Shown: positions 56,605 to 64,000 of the stretch, in pieces
Numbering within the stretch: position 1 is the stretch's first letter
Layout: each line of letters opens with the position of its first letter
NCBI RefSeq assembly: GCF_024363565.1
Contig: NZ_JAJEKE010000002.1
Coordinates: 372,001-436,000 of the forward strand
Direction: 5' to 3'
DNA: 64,000 nt
Origin: Lutispora saccharofermentans
GTDB lineage: Bacteria > Bacillota > Clostridia > Lutisporales > Lutisporaceae
Notes under the pieces: model-generated
What the model was told of the DNA's origin: nothing
Databases searched by the model: none
What the model saw: only the letters and a program-made list of their open reading frames with translations
Position numbers and translations under genes: made by a program

Positions 56605-58497
56605 CTATATGCGAATAATTGTAAGGATGTATGTCTTTGTTGTGCCATCCTCTGCGGTCACAATGATATATACTTGAACGCTCCCTTCACCAACTTCTAT
56701 AGGGGCTGATGGGCTTCCGCTAGCCACAGGCGTGCCATTGGCCGTGATCGTTGCAGCATCATCGCTTGCCGTAGGAATCACTCTTATTGTGTTTAGCTCC
56801 GGCAGCATTTCCATAGCATAAACATACTCAGTAATCGATGGCGTGAATTCCTGCAAATCTGCAAAGGTCTCACCATAGCTGAGAGCAAGGCCTGACAAAT
56901 TAGCATCGCTGGATAGATACTCTCCGGGAATAACCGTGAGGATGTATGTCTTTGTTGTGCCATCCTCTGCGGTGACGACAATATTTATTTGAGTTTCATC
57001 TTCGGCAATATATATCATTTGTGATGGGCTTCCGCCGGCCACGGGCTCTCCATCTACCGTAATCCGTGCATTGCCATCCTTTGTCGTCGGAGTTACAGTT
57101 ACGCCATTGCTTTGCGGATTCATTACGGCAAGATATTCGGTAGTCGATGATGTAAATTGTGAAGGCTCTTCAAAGGTCGCACCGTCCAGAATAAGGTCGC
57201 TCAAATCAGCATTGCCGGACAATATAGGCTGGGACGGTGGTTGAGGCGTAGGCCGGGACGGTGGTTGAGGCGTAGGCCGGGACGGTGGTGCAGGCAGCCT
57301 TTCGATGTCGATAATATATGTTCTGCTGCTTGTGCCATCCGCTGATGTTACCTTAACCCTAACCGTGTTCAATCCCGTATACAGGGAAATTCTTCCCGAT
57401 GCTTCCCCGCTATTTACCAAAGCACCATTTACGGTTATGGTCTGGCCTTCATTACTTGCCTCCGCTATCACTTTGGTATTCCTAATATTATCAAAAACCA
57501 CATCAAAGTATTTTGTCTTATCCGTAGAAAAGCTGGGATTTAACTGTATATTTTCAAGAAAAAGGCTTTTAAGCTCTGCATTAGAGGGGTCATAGATAAA
57601 AAAGGTTTCAGCCACGGCGCTCATTCCTTCAGCACCGACAGTGATATAATACCTTCCTGCCGTACTGTTTTTCATTGTATATTCCAGACTGAAATTGCCA
57701 CTGGCCCTGCTAATTGTGTTTCCGACATATTCAATTCTATTTAAAGGATCGGTAATCTTAACTGTTACCTGTTGCCCTGGCTCTGAGTCAATGCTTCCCG
57801 TTATGTTAACCTGCTTATTTTTATTTATACTGGCCTTCAAGCTCACATCCGCACCATAATCAAAATATGTGGATACCGGCAAATCCAGGCCTGACGAACC
57901 TACAGCGACAAGATATCTTCCTTTTTGCTTATTTTTCATAATATATGAAATTTCATATTTGCCTCCATCCCTGCTAATACAATGCTCGATAAGCTCAATT
58001 CTTTTTTCGGGATCTTTTATGAGAACAGTAAGTTGCTGTCCGTTTCCTGTGCTGATCGTGCCGGACACTGTAACCTTATTGCTCTTATCAATGGAAGCAT
58101 TTACGTCCACGCTTGCTATTATGGCACCTGTTCTATCCGGATAATAGTCAAAATACGTTCGTACAGCATTTAAAATGCCATACGCTCCAATCGTAACTTG
58201 ATAACGTCCCTCCTTGTTTCCTGACAGTAAGTTTATAAAGGAAAAATTTCCATCAATTCTGCTTGCTGCTTCGTCAACGTACGCTAAACTTCCATCAGGT
58301 GCTATTACTTTGACTGTAATTTCATGCCCCGGGCCGCCGCTATTGTAGCCGACTATTGTTACAACGCCTCTTTTGTCAACCTCAGCCTTCACATTGCTGA
58401 TATAAGCGTCGGAAGCGGCAACAACAGCGACCGGGCAAAATGAAAGCAGCATTACCGCTAAAATTACCGCTATGATGCGTATACATCGTTTTTTCAT
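56605..58497 (-). CDS. Secreted protein with cadherin-like beta-sandwich repeats
   Basis: 630 residues with a signal peptide (MKKRCIRIIAVILAVMLLSF, cleavage near 27). Residues about 30-300 form three similar units (KVTVSGTISTGNGQQLTVLI, QVNITGSIDSEPGQQVTVKI and a first variant), then three cadherin-like beta-sandwich domains, each ending TYIIDIE or TYILTVI/TII. A proline-rich spacer, PSRPTPQPPSRPTPQPPSQP (near 400-425), links the second half. No LPxTG or membrane anchor is seen. It probably functions in adhesion or as a structural surface protein. It follows the 1277-residue protein gene by 16 bases as an operon. Confidence 0.8.
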   Translation of the reverse strand: MKKRCIRIIAVILAVMLLSFCPVAVVAASDAYISNVKAEVDKRGVVTIVGYNSGGPGHEITVKVIAPDGSLAYVDEAASRIDGNFSFINLLSGNKEGRYQVTIGAYGILNAVRTYFDYYPDRTGAIIASVDVNASIDKSNKVTVSGTISTGNGQQLTVLIKDPEKRIELIEHCISRDGGKYEISYIMKNKQKGRYLVAVGSSGLDLPVSTYFDYGADVSLKASINKNKQVNITGSIDSEPGQQVTVKITDPLNRIEYVGNTISRASGNFSLEYTMKNSTAGRYYITVGAEGMSAVAETFFIYDPSNAELKSLFLENIQLNPSFSTDKTKYFDVVFDNIRNTKVIAEASNEGQTITVNGALVNSGEASGRISLYTGLNTVRVKVTSADGTSSRTYIIDIERLPAPPSRPTPQPPSRPTPQPPSQPILSGNADLSDLILDGATFEEPSQFTSSTTEYLAVMNPQSNGVTVTPTTKDGNARITVDGEPVAGGSPSQMIYIAEDETQINIVVTAEDGTTKTYILTVIPGEYLSSDANLSGLALSYGETFADLQEFTPSITEYVYAMEMLPELNTIRVIPTASDDAATITANGTPVASGSPSAPIEVGEGSVQVYIIVTAEDGTTKTYILTIIRI

Positions 58498-58513
58498 GCC
58501 TTATTCCCCCTTT

Positions 58514-61500
58514 TCATGGGAGCTGGACAGGATATGCTTTTGGAGTTTGTTTTGTTGCATTGATATCATTTCCATCCCACACAAGGACTTTTGCCCTATA
58601 TTGATTTACATCGAAAGGCGTTATTACTGACAATGAATAAACCTCAGTAGCACCCGCGCCAATTCTCCTGCCAAGGGAATTCATACTTACCATACTGCCG
58701 TTTTGGTCATAGAGAACCAGTATTACCAGTACGTCCTGAGTCATTGAGGTGTTGTTTCTGATGCCGGCATAGGCATAAAGCGGTACACCCGGTGTCACTC
58801 CTGCTGCACGGGAAAGGGTATCCCACGGTATTTTAGGTGCTATCACTTCTGTTGCTCCGTTTTGTACAACCTGCTTGGGCAGCAGATCCTCCTCTTTGTA
58901 TTGTGAATAGCTGAATACGATGTTTGCGGTTATGTCGCCGGAGCCTTTAGAGGATACGCTGATTTCCTGAGTCTGAGTAGATAGGGTTTTGTTGGCATCC
59001 TTATAAGTAACGGTGATTTTTTTACCCGTATCATAAGTATTCAACACCTTTTGATCCGAGCTGTCGGCGGCAAGGTTGTTTTTTGAAAAATCAATGTACC
59101 CGACGGTGTCTATTTGTCCGTCGCTGTATTTTAAGGCAACAGCAAGGCCTGAAAGATCCAGCTTTTCGCCCTCTGTATAGTTCAATTTCGGTTGGCTCGG
59201 CATACTGATGCTTTTGACCTCAATAGGAATAATTGGCACGGACTTCGATGCTATGCCTTCCCTTAAGGTGGTGGAAACGGCCGAAACCTTGAAATAAGTC
59301 TGAGTACCGCTTTCCAGGCCGGTAATACTATAGCTTGTATTTGCAGACCCCATTGCTGTTCCCGGCGCCGTGCCAACTTTTTCATATCTGCCATCCCACG
59401 AATGGGATTTGTAAATATTGTAGGCTGCCGCATCCTTCACTGCATCCCAGGTAATCACAGCAGAGTTTAAGGTAAGGGACTTATCCTTTAGTGCTAAGTT
59501 CTGGGGCTGTGCAGGTGGGAAGGAGCCTATGGGCTGCGTCAGGTAATTGACCACGTGACACTCCGAGATATTTTTGCCGTCGTTTGTGGTCAAATTATAA
59601 TTGTAGACCGCGAGGCACCACCGGTAAGCATAATATGAGTAGTCCTCGGGAACATTGGCCACGGTTCCCGAGCTTGTGATGGATTTGGATTTTGCGCTGG
59701 AGGTTGTGACTGAAGCACCCACTCCTCCGCTGACACCCTTTGTTACGCCCAATATGTTAGTTTTCACCATTACATTAGTCTCCAGAGAGAAATCAAAGGC
59801 TTTCTCATCCTCTTCGGACACTGTGATTTCCTGGGAGGTTATGCCTTCACCTATTCCCGTTCCTATAAAGCTTTTCTCGTAGGCGCCTCCGCGGTATAGG
59901 GTGTTTTTGCGGAAAGCTTGACCAAGGCGCATACCCATGACATTAGAAATCTCATTTGGCTTTTGCCCATTCTTTAATGTATAGGTTCTGGGGTCTCCGA
60001 CAACATGGTTATTTAAAACCTCAGGCGATACCTTGGGTGCACTGGGCATATTCTGTGTCACCCGATTGTAGTAATTAAGGGACATGCTCTGCATAATAGG
60101 TGCGTATGGGAGCCGGATCTCCATCAGCTCAGGTTTTTCGCTGTCCTTGGCATACATCTCATAATAGAATACATCATAGGGTATGACCATGGCCACCACC
60201 TGGTCATCAGCAGTAAGGTTAGTAAAGCTTTGGCTTGTGCTTACCGACGTGGTGGACGTCCAGCTTTGGGTAAATGAGCTTTTTACTTCAACCTCAAACT
60301 CTTGAGAGAATATTTTTTTGCCCAAAATACTTAGTCCGTCCTCAAAGCCAAAGGTGACACCTGCGCTGGCTGAAATGCCTCCGCCTAAAGAGGAGGACTT
60401 CTCCGCTCCCGTTCCGTAGGTAGTTCCGATATTGCCGATGACACCTGAATATTCTCTGCTCTGCTCGTTCAGTTCCTTATAATAGGGTGCCGCACCCAAA
60501 ACCGCTATTACAGAGGGGTCTGAAAAAGTAAAGGTAGTCAGTTCAGGCCTTGCAACCACTGTGATGCCGGTATTTAAAACATCTACCGCCGCTATAGAAG
60601 GATAATTGGTTTTTCCTTGATCACCGCCCCATATTTTAGTCAAATGAGTGGTAATATCAGTGGAGTTGTTATCCTCACGGCCGCACCATGTCACGAAGAC
60701 ATGCTCTCCATCGTAAAACCGGTTATAATGGAGCATTAAAACCTGCTCTCTTCCGGACAAGTTGCCATCAAAATTCCCGACGATTGTGCTTATGATGTAT
60801 GTGGAATCCTCTCCCTTGCCTCCGCCATAAATATCGGTGATATCTTTAAACCAATGACCGCTTTTGTGCTGGTATCTCAAACTCGTATTTTTATATTTAT
60901 TCGCCGCTTTGGGATGTGCAACGTCATGCTTTATAAAGCTTGCACCGTCATATTTCAAAAGGATATTTCCAAACACTACATATTCTTGCATGCCAGGGCC
61001 GTCAAGGGCAGCGCAGGCAATGCCCGGAAGCCAGCTTTTAAGACCCTTCGCCGCATTATCGCTTATGGGATATACCGGATAGCTAGCACTTGATATATCG
61101 CCAAAGCCTTTGCCGTCATATATGAGATAAGTAATGGCAAGGCTTTGATCATTCAGTCTGCCTCCTATGATAATAGCATTTTCTCCTGTATTAAATGCAT
61201 CACCTACGCTTACGCTGGCACTGGTAAAGATGTATTTGTCCGGGTCTTTTTTATTGCTGCTTTGGGGATGCAGGTCGATTTTTGTTGTGGGGCTGTTTAA
61301 ATCCGTAGTACCGCTGTAAATATAGAGCACCGCCGGATTCAAATCCGGTATTCTTTTCTTGCCCTCCTGTATTTGAGTTACTGTATCTCCGCTGCATATC
61401 AGCAAATCTGCATAACCGTCTGAATCCGCATCGCCTGCGGCGATATCAATGACATTTCTGGCGCCATTAGGCTTGATTTGCAGCGGATTGCTGGTATCAA

Positions 61501-62347
61501 TGCCTTCGGCTATATACGGAATCAAAGTATCATTTCTGATGATTTTATCTTTGCCCAAATCAGCTGAAGCAACATCGCTATTCTTTTCCAAAGCATAGGA
61601 AACCGAGCCGGTATTGGGATTCATCTCCTTGTTGATGTTAATGATAAACAAGCTGCTGCTTACAGCAATTGCCAGCTCATCCTTGCCATCATGGTCAAAA
61701 TCGCCGGCAGCCATATCGATGGGGTATTCCCGGTTGGATGTGGTACGGTCGTCATAGCGCTCAGGCTTTTTTATAGTTGCGATGAGAAAAGAGGAATGTA
61801 CTGGTTTACCCCCGTTATAGTCGCTTACAAATAGCTTTAAATCTATATTTTTGTTGTTAGCTTTGTTTTTAGGAATGGCGGCTGTTACAAAGACCTGAAT
61901 GCTTCCCTGATCCGTCTGCCCGAAAGCCCCTATTCCGCTAAAGTCCGCCGCAACTGATACCTTGGGCGCATTAAGGGATTCATTATCCAAAACACCGTTC
62001 AGATTCATGAGATCCTGATTTGCCTTCATTCCGTCGTTAGTCAGAGGCAGGTTGGAAACTCCGCTGCCGATCTTAAAGGATGTGTTGGAAATTATTCCAA
62101 TTTGCGAGATTCTGTTGAAATAGGATATATCAACTCCAAGGGGGTGCTTTGCGGTATCCACCGGATTGCCGGCTTCATCGGTTCTTTGTCCTTGAGTTGT
62201 GTCAAAGCCAAGAGCCTTTGCCTGCTCTGCGGGATCAGTGATCGGCGCTGTTATGTCATTTTCATCTGCGTATGCCGGCTGAATGTTAACCAAAATACAG
62301 GTGCAGAATAAAGCAAAGGCGAGTAACAGAGAAAGAGATTTTTTCAT
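58514..62347 (-). CDS. Very large secreted protein: FG-GAP-like, Fn3 and Ig-like domains
   Basis: From ATG 62347 (GAAGGGAG upstream) 1277 residues with a signal peptide ending near AYADENDITA. The first 350 residues contain VCBS/FG-GAP-like repeats with calcium-type loops (GDFDHDGKDELAIAV, GDADSDGYADLLICS). A long Ser/Thr-rich middle part (about 610-870, TYGTGAEKSSSLGGGISASA, QSWTSTTSVSTSQSFTNLTA) resembles a pore-former or adhesin region but has no clear family. A fibronectin-III domain (about 945-1040) and a Big_3-like Ig domain (EGEKLDLSGLAVALKYSDGQ) follow. No anchor is visible, so it is probably released or bound to the wall by its partner. Confidence 0.75.
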   Translation of the reverse strand: MKKSLSLLLAFALFCTCILVNIQPAYADENDITAPITDPAEQAKALGFDTTQGQRTDEAGNPVDTAKHPLGVDISYFNRISQIGIISNTSFKIGSGVSNLPLTNDGMKANQDLMNLNGVLDNESLNAPKVSVAADFSGIGAFGQTDQGSIQVFVTAAIPKNKANNKNIDLKLFVSDYNGGKPVHSSFLIATIKKPERYDDRTTSNREYPIDMAAGDFDHDGKDELAIAVSSSLFIININKEMNPNTGSVSYALEKNSDVASADLGKDKIIRNDTLIPYIAEGIDTSNPLQIKPNGARNVIDIAAGDADSDGYADLLICSGDTVTQIQEGKKRIPDLNPAVLYIYSGTTDLNSPTTKIDLHPQSSNKKDPDKYIFTSASVSVGDAFNTGENAIIIGGRLNDQSLAITYLIYDGKGFGDISSASYPVYPISDNAAKGLKSWLPGIACAALDGPGMQEYVVFGNILLKYDGASFIKHDVAHPKAANKYKNTSLRYQHKSGHWFKDITDIYGGGKGEDSTYIISTIVGNFDGNLSGREQVLMLHYNRFYDGEHVFVTWCGREDNNSTDITTHLTKIWGGDQGKTNYPSIAAVDVLNTGITVVARPELTTFTFSDPSVIAVLGAAPYYKELNEQSREYSGVIGNIGTTYGTGAEKSSSLGGGISASAGVTFGFEDGLSILGKKIFSQEFEVEVKSSFTQSWTSTTSVSTSQSFTNLTADDQVVAMVIPYDVFYYEMYAKDSEKPELMEIRLPYAPIMQSMSLNYYNRVTQNMPSAPKVSPEVLNNHVVGDPRTYTLKNGQKPNEISNVMGMRLGQAFRKNTLYRGGAYEKSFIGTGIGEGITSQEITVSEEDEKAFDFSLETNVMVKTNILGVTKGVSGGVGASVTTSSAKSKSITSSGTVANVPEDYSYYAYRWCLAVYNYNLTTNDGKNISECHVVNYLTQPIGSFPPAQPQNLALKDKSLTLNSAVITWDAVKDAAAYNIYKSHSWDGRYEKVGTAPGTAMGSANTSYSITGLESGTQTYFKVSAVSTTLREGIASKSVPIIPIEVKSISMPSQPKLNYTEGEKLDLSGLAVALKYSDGQIDTVGYIDFSKNNLAADSSDQKVLNTYDTGKKITVTYKDANKTLSTQTQEISVSSKGSGDITANIVFSYSQYKEEDLLPKQVVQNGATEVIAPKIPWDTLSRAAGVTPGVPLYAYAGIRNNTSMTQDVLVILVLYDQNGSMVSMNSLGRRIGAGATEVYSLSVITPFDVNQYRAKVLVWDGNDINATKQTPKAYPVQLP

Positions 62348-62425
62348 AAAACAAACTCCCTTCATCACAAATATCAGGTATGTGCAAATTATTTCATCTT
62401 CATCCGTTTTCCTCCTTTTCCTTTT

Positions 62426-62779
62426 TCAGTCTGGCAAACGCCGGAGGAATTCTTGGAGTTTTAGCCTGCTTATTGGCTTTAAGAGGCTAAAGACCGCCGG
62501 ACTGTTTCTAATTCTTGCCAGTTCCTTTCTATAGGCCGTGACGAACACGATCTTCAAGGCGGGGTTGCGTTCAAGCAGTTCCGTTGCAAGTTTTGCGCCG
62601 TTTAGGTTCGGCATGATAAGGTCGATAAAAGCCACTCCGGGATTTAAGGTTGCCGATGCCTGAAGCGCTTCCCGGGGGCTTGTAAAAGCGCCTACGATTT
62701 CTATATTTTCCTGCCCTGAAAGAATATAGACAAGCTCGTCAAGGCAGGGTTTTTCATCGTCCACCACCAACACGCGCAA
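62426..62779 (-). CDS. Stand-alone response-regulator receiver domain
   Basis: 117 residues. The acidic pair is MRVLVVDDEKPCLDEL, the phospho-acceptor Asp is in VAFIDLIMPNLNG (about residue 53), the switch Thr is in IVFVTAYRKE and the conserved Lys in SLLKPISRL. No output domain is present. It lies upstream of the large secreted-protein operon on the same strand, with a gap of 78 bases to the next start. The partner kinase is not in the window. Its C-terminus (LQEFLRRLPD) follows the receiver helix directly, so it may be a CheY-like adaptor or the cut front half of a larger regulator. Confidence 0.85.
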   Translation of the reverse strand: MRVLVVDDEKPCLDELVYILSGQENIEIVGAFTSPREALQASATLNPGVAFIDLIMPNLNGAKLATELLERNPALKIVFVTAYRKELARIRNSPAVFSLLKPISRLKLQEFLRRLPD

Positions 62780-62997
62780 GAAATCAACCTCCTTTCATAT
62801 CTGTGCCCTTAACTTAACACAGGGTTATCACAAAATCTCACAAACTGGAAACGCGCCTGATAAAATAGTGGGGGTTAACTATTTGTGATGATCGCTTCCA
62901 ACCTTGAAAAATTTTATAAGATAATTTTGCAGTATTAAAAAGCCAAAATGGCAAATCACTTCTTTGCCATTTTGGCTTTTTAGTTTCTCTATATTTT
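62780..62997. other. Relic region between receiver gene and UgpC scrap
   Basis: At 62882-62920 sequence like the middle of the substrate-binding-protein gene (55662-55696, TCCAACCTTGAAAA core) is joined to sequence like that gene's 3' flank (56307 onward, TATAAGATAACTTTGCAGTA). The joint lies at a CTATAAG-type direct repeat. So a related gene once lay here and was deleted between the repeats. Confidence 0.6.
62936..62983. terminator. Hairpin terminator, repeated in part at 56328
   Basis: AAAAAGCCAAAATGGCAAA and TTTGCCATTTTGGCTTTTT are exact inverted arms around TCACTTC. It can act in both directions. Confidence 0.8.
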
Positions 62998-63112
62998 AGA
63001 TAATTGCGATCTCGGTTTGCTTGTCAAATACATGCATTTTGTTCATATTGAAGGCCACCTTGATCATCTTTTCCGCTTCTGCCGCGGATGAAGATTCGAC
63101 CTTGGCGATCAG
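62998..63112 (-). pseudogene. C-terminal scrap of a UgpC/MsmK-type ABC ATPase
   Basis: The minus strand reads SLIAKVESSSAAEAEKMIKV followed by AFNMNKMHVFDKQTEIAII and a stop. The FNMNKMHVFDKQTE pattern is the very end of sugar ABC ATPases of the UgpC/MsmK type. The ATPase body is missing; the fragment begins just where the DUF1062 gene ends, so a deletion fused them. Confidence 0.8.
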
Positions 63113-63675
63113 GCTTTGATATCTCCTCTCAATAATATTCTGGCCGTCTGGCCTACGTAATTTTTTTCACAACAGATCATTTCATCCTTCATTAATTGCT
63201 TAATCTGATTTCTGGTTTTATGCAGTATTTCAGATAATACCTTATCAACTCTTATATTGAGCTCAAAAGGATTCTTGATGATTATGTAATCATTAGCCTG
63301 TGGAAGTGTCTCTCCTTGTTGAATTATATTATAGCTAATATGTTCCAAGTCGATTTCAGCCTTGTTCTTCGCAAAGAGAGTCTTTTTATTGCCATATTCT
63401 GATGCCAGCACGATATCATTAGCCATGAACCTGTCATACTCATCTCTGCTTATGGCGGATGGTGCTACTCTTTTATAGATAGCCAGGTTATATGTGTTTC
63501 TGCATTTTTCACACTGATAGATCAGCCATACATCTATTCGATTACCATTTGCATTTATTCTGAATTTATCTGTATTAATATACTTTGTCTTGCATCCGCA
63601 TTTTGAACAATTCCTGATAATCTTATATGAATCATTAGGTAAAATTTTATATTCAATTTCTTTAAAATAGCTCAT
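63109..63675 (-). CDS. DUF1062-family protein
   Basis: 188 residues, with AGGAG before the ATG. Start MSYFKEIEYKILPNDSYKII and Cys pairs CSKCGCK (about 23-29) and CEKCRNTY (about 55-62), which would bind zinc; then YKRVAPSAISRDEYDRFMAN, the family's conserved middle, and LNIRVDKVLSEILHKTRNQI near the end, resembling an S4-type RNA-binding turn. Function is not established. The last residues (LLRGDIKA) run into the deletion joint with the UgpC scrap, so the native C-terminus may be altered. Confidence 0.8.
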   Translation of the reverse strand: MSYFKEIEYKILPNDSYKIIRNCSKCGCKTKYINTDKFRINANGNRIDVWLIYQCEKCRNTYNLAIYKRVAPSAISRDEYDRFMANDIVLASEYGNKKTLFAKNKAEIDLEHISYNIIQQGETLPQANDYIIIKNPFELNIRVDKVLSEILHKTRNQIKQLMKDEMICCEKNYVGQTARILLRGDIKA

Positions 63676-63707
63676 TTTGCATCTCCTAAAATATTATTTT
63701 GGGATTT

Positions 63708-63749
63708 GCAAAGGCTATCTAATTATTCATTTATTGCAATAGCCTTTGC
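63708..63749. terminator. Inverted repeat before the DUF1062 gene
   Basis: GCAAAGGCTAT and ATAGCCTTTGC are exact 11-base arms around a 20-base AT-rich loop. It may end the transcript of the partial gene to the right or be a protein site. A second inverted repeat, GTGTGCAC (63766-63773) and GTGCACAC (63821-63828), lies in the same gap. Confidence 0.5.
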
Positions 63750-63891
63750 TATGCAAAATAAACTGGTGTGCACATATAATGGTCTCCTTGATTTTTTCTT
63801 AATCATACTATATATCTGACGTGCACACTATCTCAAACATTTTTCTAAAAAAAAATGAGCCAATATCTATTCCATATTGACCCATTATCTT

Positions 63892-64000
63892 TCACGCCGC
63901 ATTTTTCATTTTACTTATGATGCGCTGTATACTTTTTTCAGACAAGAAGTATTTTTCCGCCAATTCTGCAGTTTTTAAACCATTTTGATAATCTTCATAG
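63892..64000 (-). CDS. CD3324-type HTH protein, partial at window edge
   Basis: The visible C-terminal 35 residues read YEDYQNGLKTAELAEKYFLS followed by EKSIQRIISKMKNAA and a stop. This is the Mor-activator-like helix-turn-helix of the CD3324 family of small clostridial proteins (ELAEKYFLSEKSIQRII). The first part lies beyond the window. Confidence 0.75.
   Translation of the reverse strand, partial: YEDYQNGLKTAELAEKYFLSEKSIQRIISKMKNAA

Noticed and set aside
1..64000. tRNA and rRNA genes
   Set aside because: No cloverleaf with GGTTC-type T-arm and no rRNA core motif was noticed on either strand; a covariance-model scan would be needed to be sure.

Overview
This window looks like the chromosome of a low-GC, spore-forming anaerobic Firmicute of the Clostridia. 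The evidence is AT-rich intergenic DNA, AGGAGG ribosome sites, a T-box leader before pheST, a cyclic-di-GMP-I riboswitch, SPOCS-like (spore coat) proteins and a large molybdenum-hydroxylase island. No rRNA or tRNA gene and no CRISPR array was seen.

Layout. (1) 0-10 kb is an accessory region strewn with fragments of RHS/YD-repeat genes. They are separated by a short repeated junction (AAGCATTGGGGACGGTT-like). Between them lie toxin/immunity-type genes (hicB with a broken hicA, an RHS C-terminal toxin with a zinc-ribbon partner) and a BRO-type antirepressor. The same stretch holds a MarR/flavodoxin operon with its promoter and operator visible, two SPOCS-like paralogues and an SLC13/ArsB-type permease. 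(2) 10-17.4 kb has a secreted DUF4932 zinc-protease-like protein, an OmpR-type two-component system, an NAD-salvage operon (NrtR-like Nudix regulator, nicotinamidase, pncB) and a DegV protein. (3) 17.4-26.4 kb is bounded by two nearly identical REP-associated tyrosine transposases. Between them sit an IS3 relic, a c-di-GMP-I riboswitch, a TcdR-like sigma factor, a TcdE-like holin, a decayed second holin, a second TcdR-like sigma factor split by an in-frame amber codon, a leucine-rich-repeat lipoprotein and a C39-type peptidase. Two sites match TTTACA-N16-CTCTTT, which I recall as the TcdR-type promoter. (4) 26.4-34.6 kb holds a lipoprotein, pheST with T-box and promoter, a DinJ/YafQ pair with a frameshifted toxin, an M24 peptidase and an orphan DinJ.

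(5) 34.7-56.3 kb is the main metabolic island. An IclR regulator and a YjiH-type transporter are followed by nine molybdenum-hydroxylase subunit genes (three 2Fe-2S, three FAD, three Mo-binding). An allantoinase/hydantoinase-like amidohydrolase, an M20 carbamoylase and a ModE DNA-binding domain lie inside the run. The third FAD subunit carries a four-cysteine insert like the [4Fe-4S] loop of 4-hydroxybenzoyl-CoA reductase. A THEP1-like NTPase, a SAM methyltransferase and a FecCD-type ABC transporter follow. Two perfect ModE-type boxes (CGTTAT-N12-ATAACG) lie before the third hydroxylase operon and before the NTPase/transporter operon, so the transporter is probably a MolABC-like molybdate or tungstate importer. 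The likely job of the island is oxidation or reduction of an N-heterocycle or aromatic compound, ring opening and decarbamoylation, with its own metal supply. The substrate cannot be read from the sequence.

(6) 56.3-64 kb codes two large secreted surface-type proteins and a stand-alone receiver domain. After these come relics of a deleted region (a chimeric scrap of a substrate-binding-protein gene and the tail of a UgpC-like ATPase), a DUF1062 protein and a partial CD3324-type protein at the window edge.
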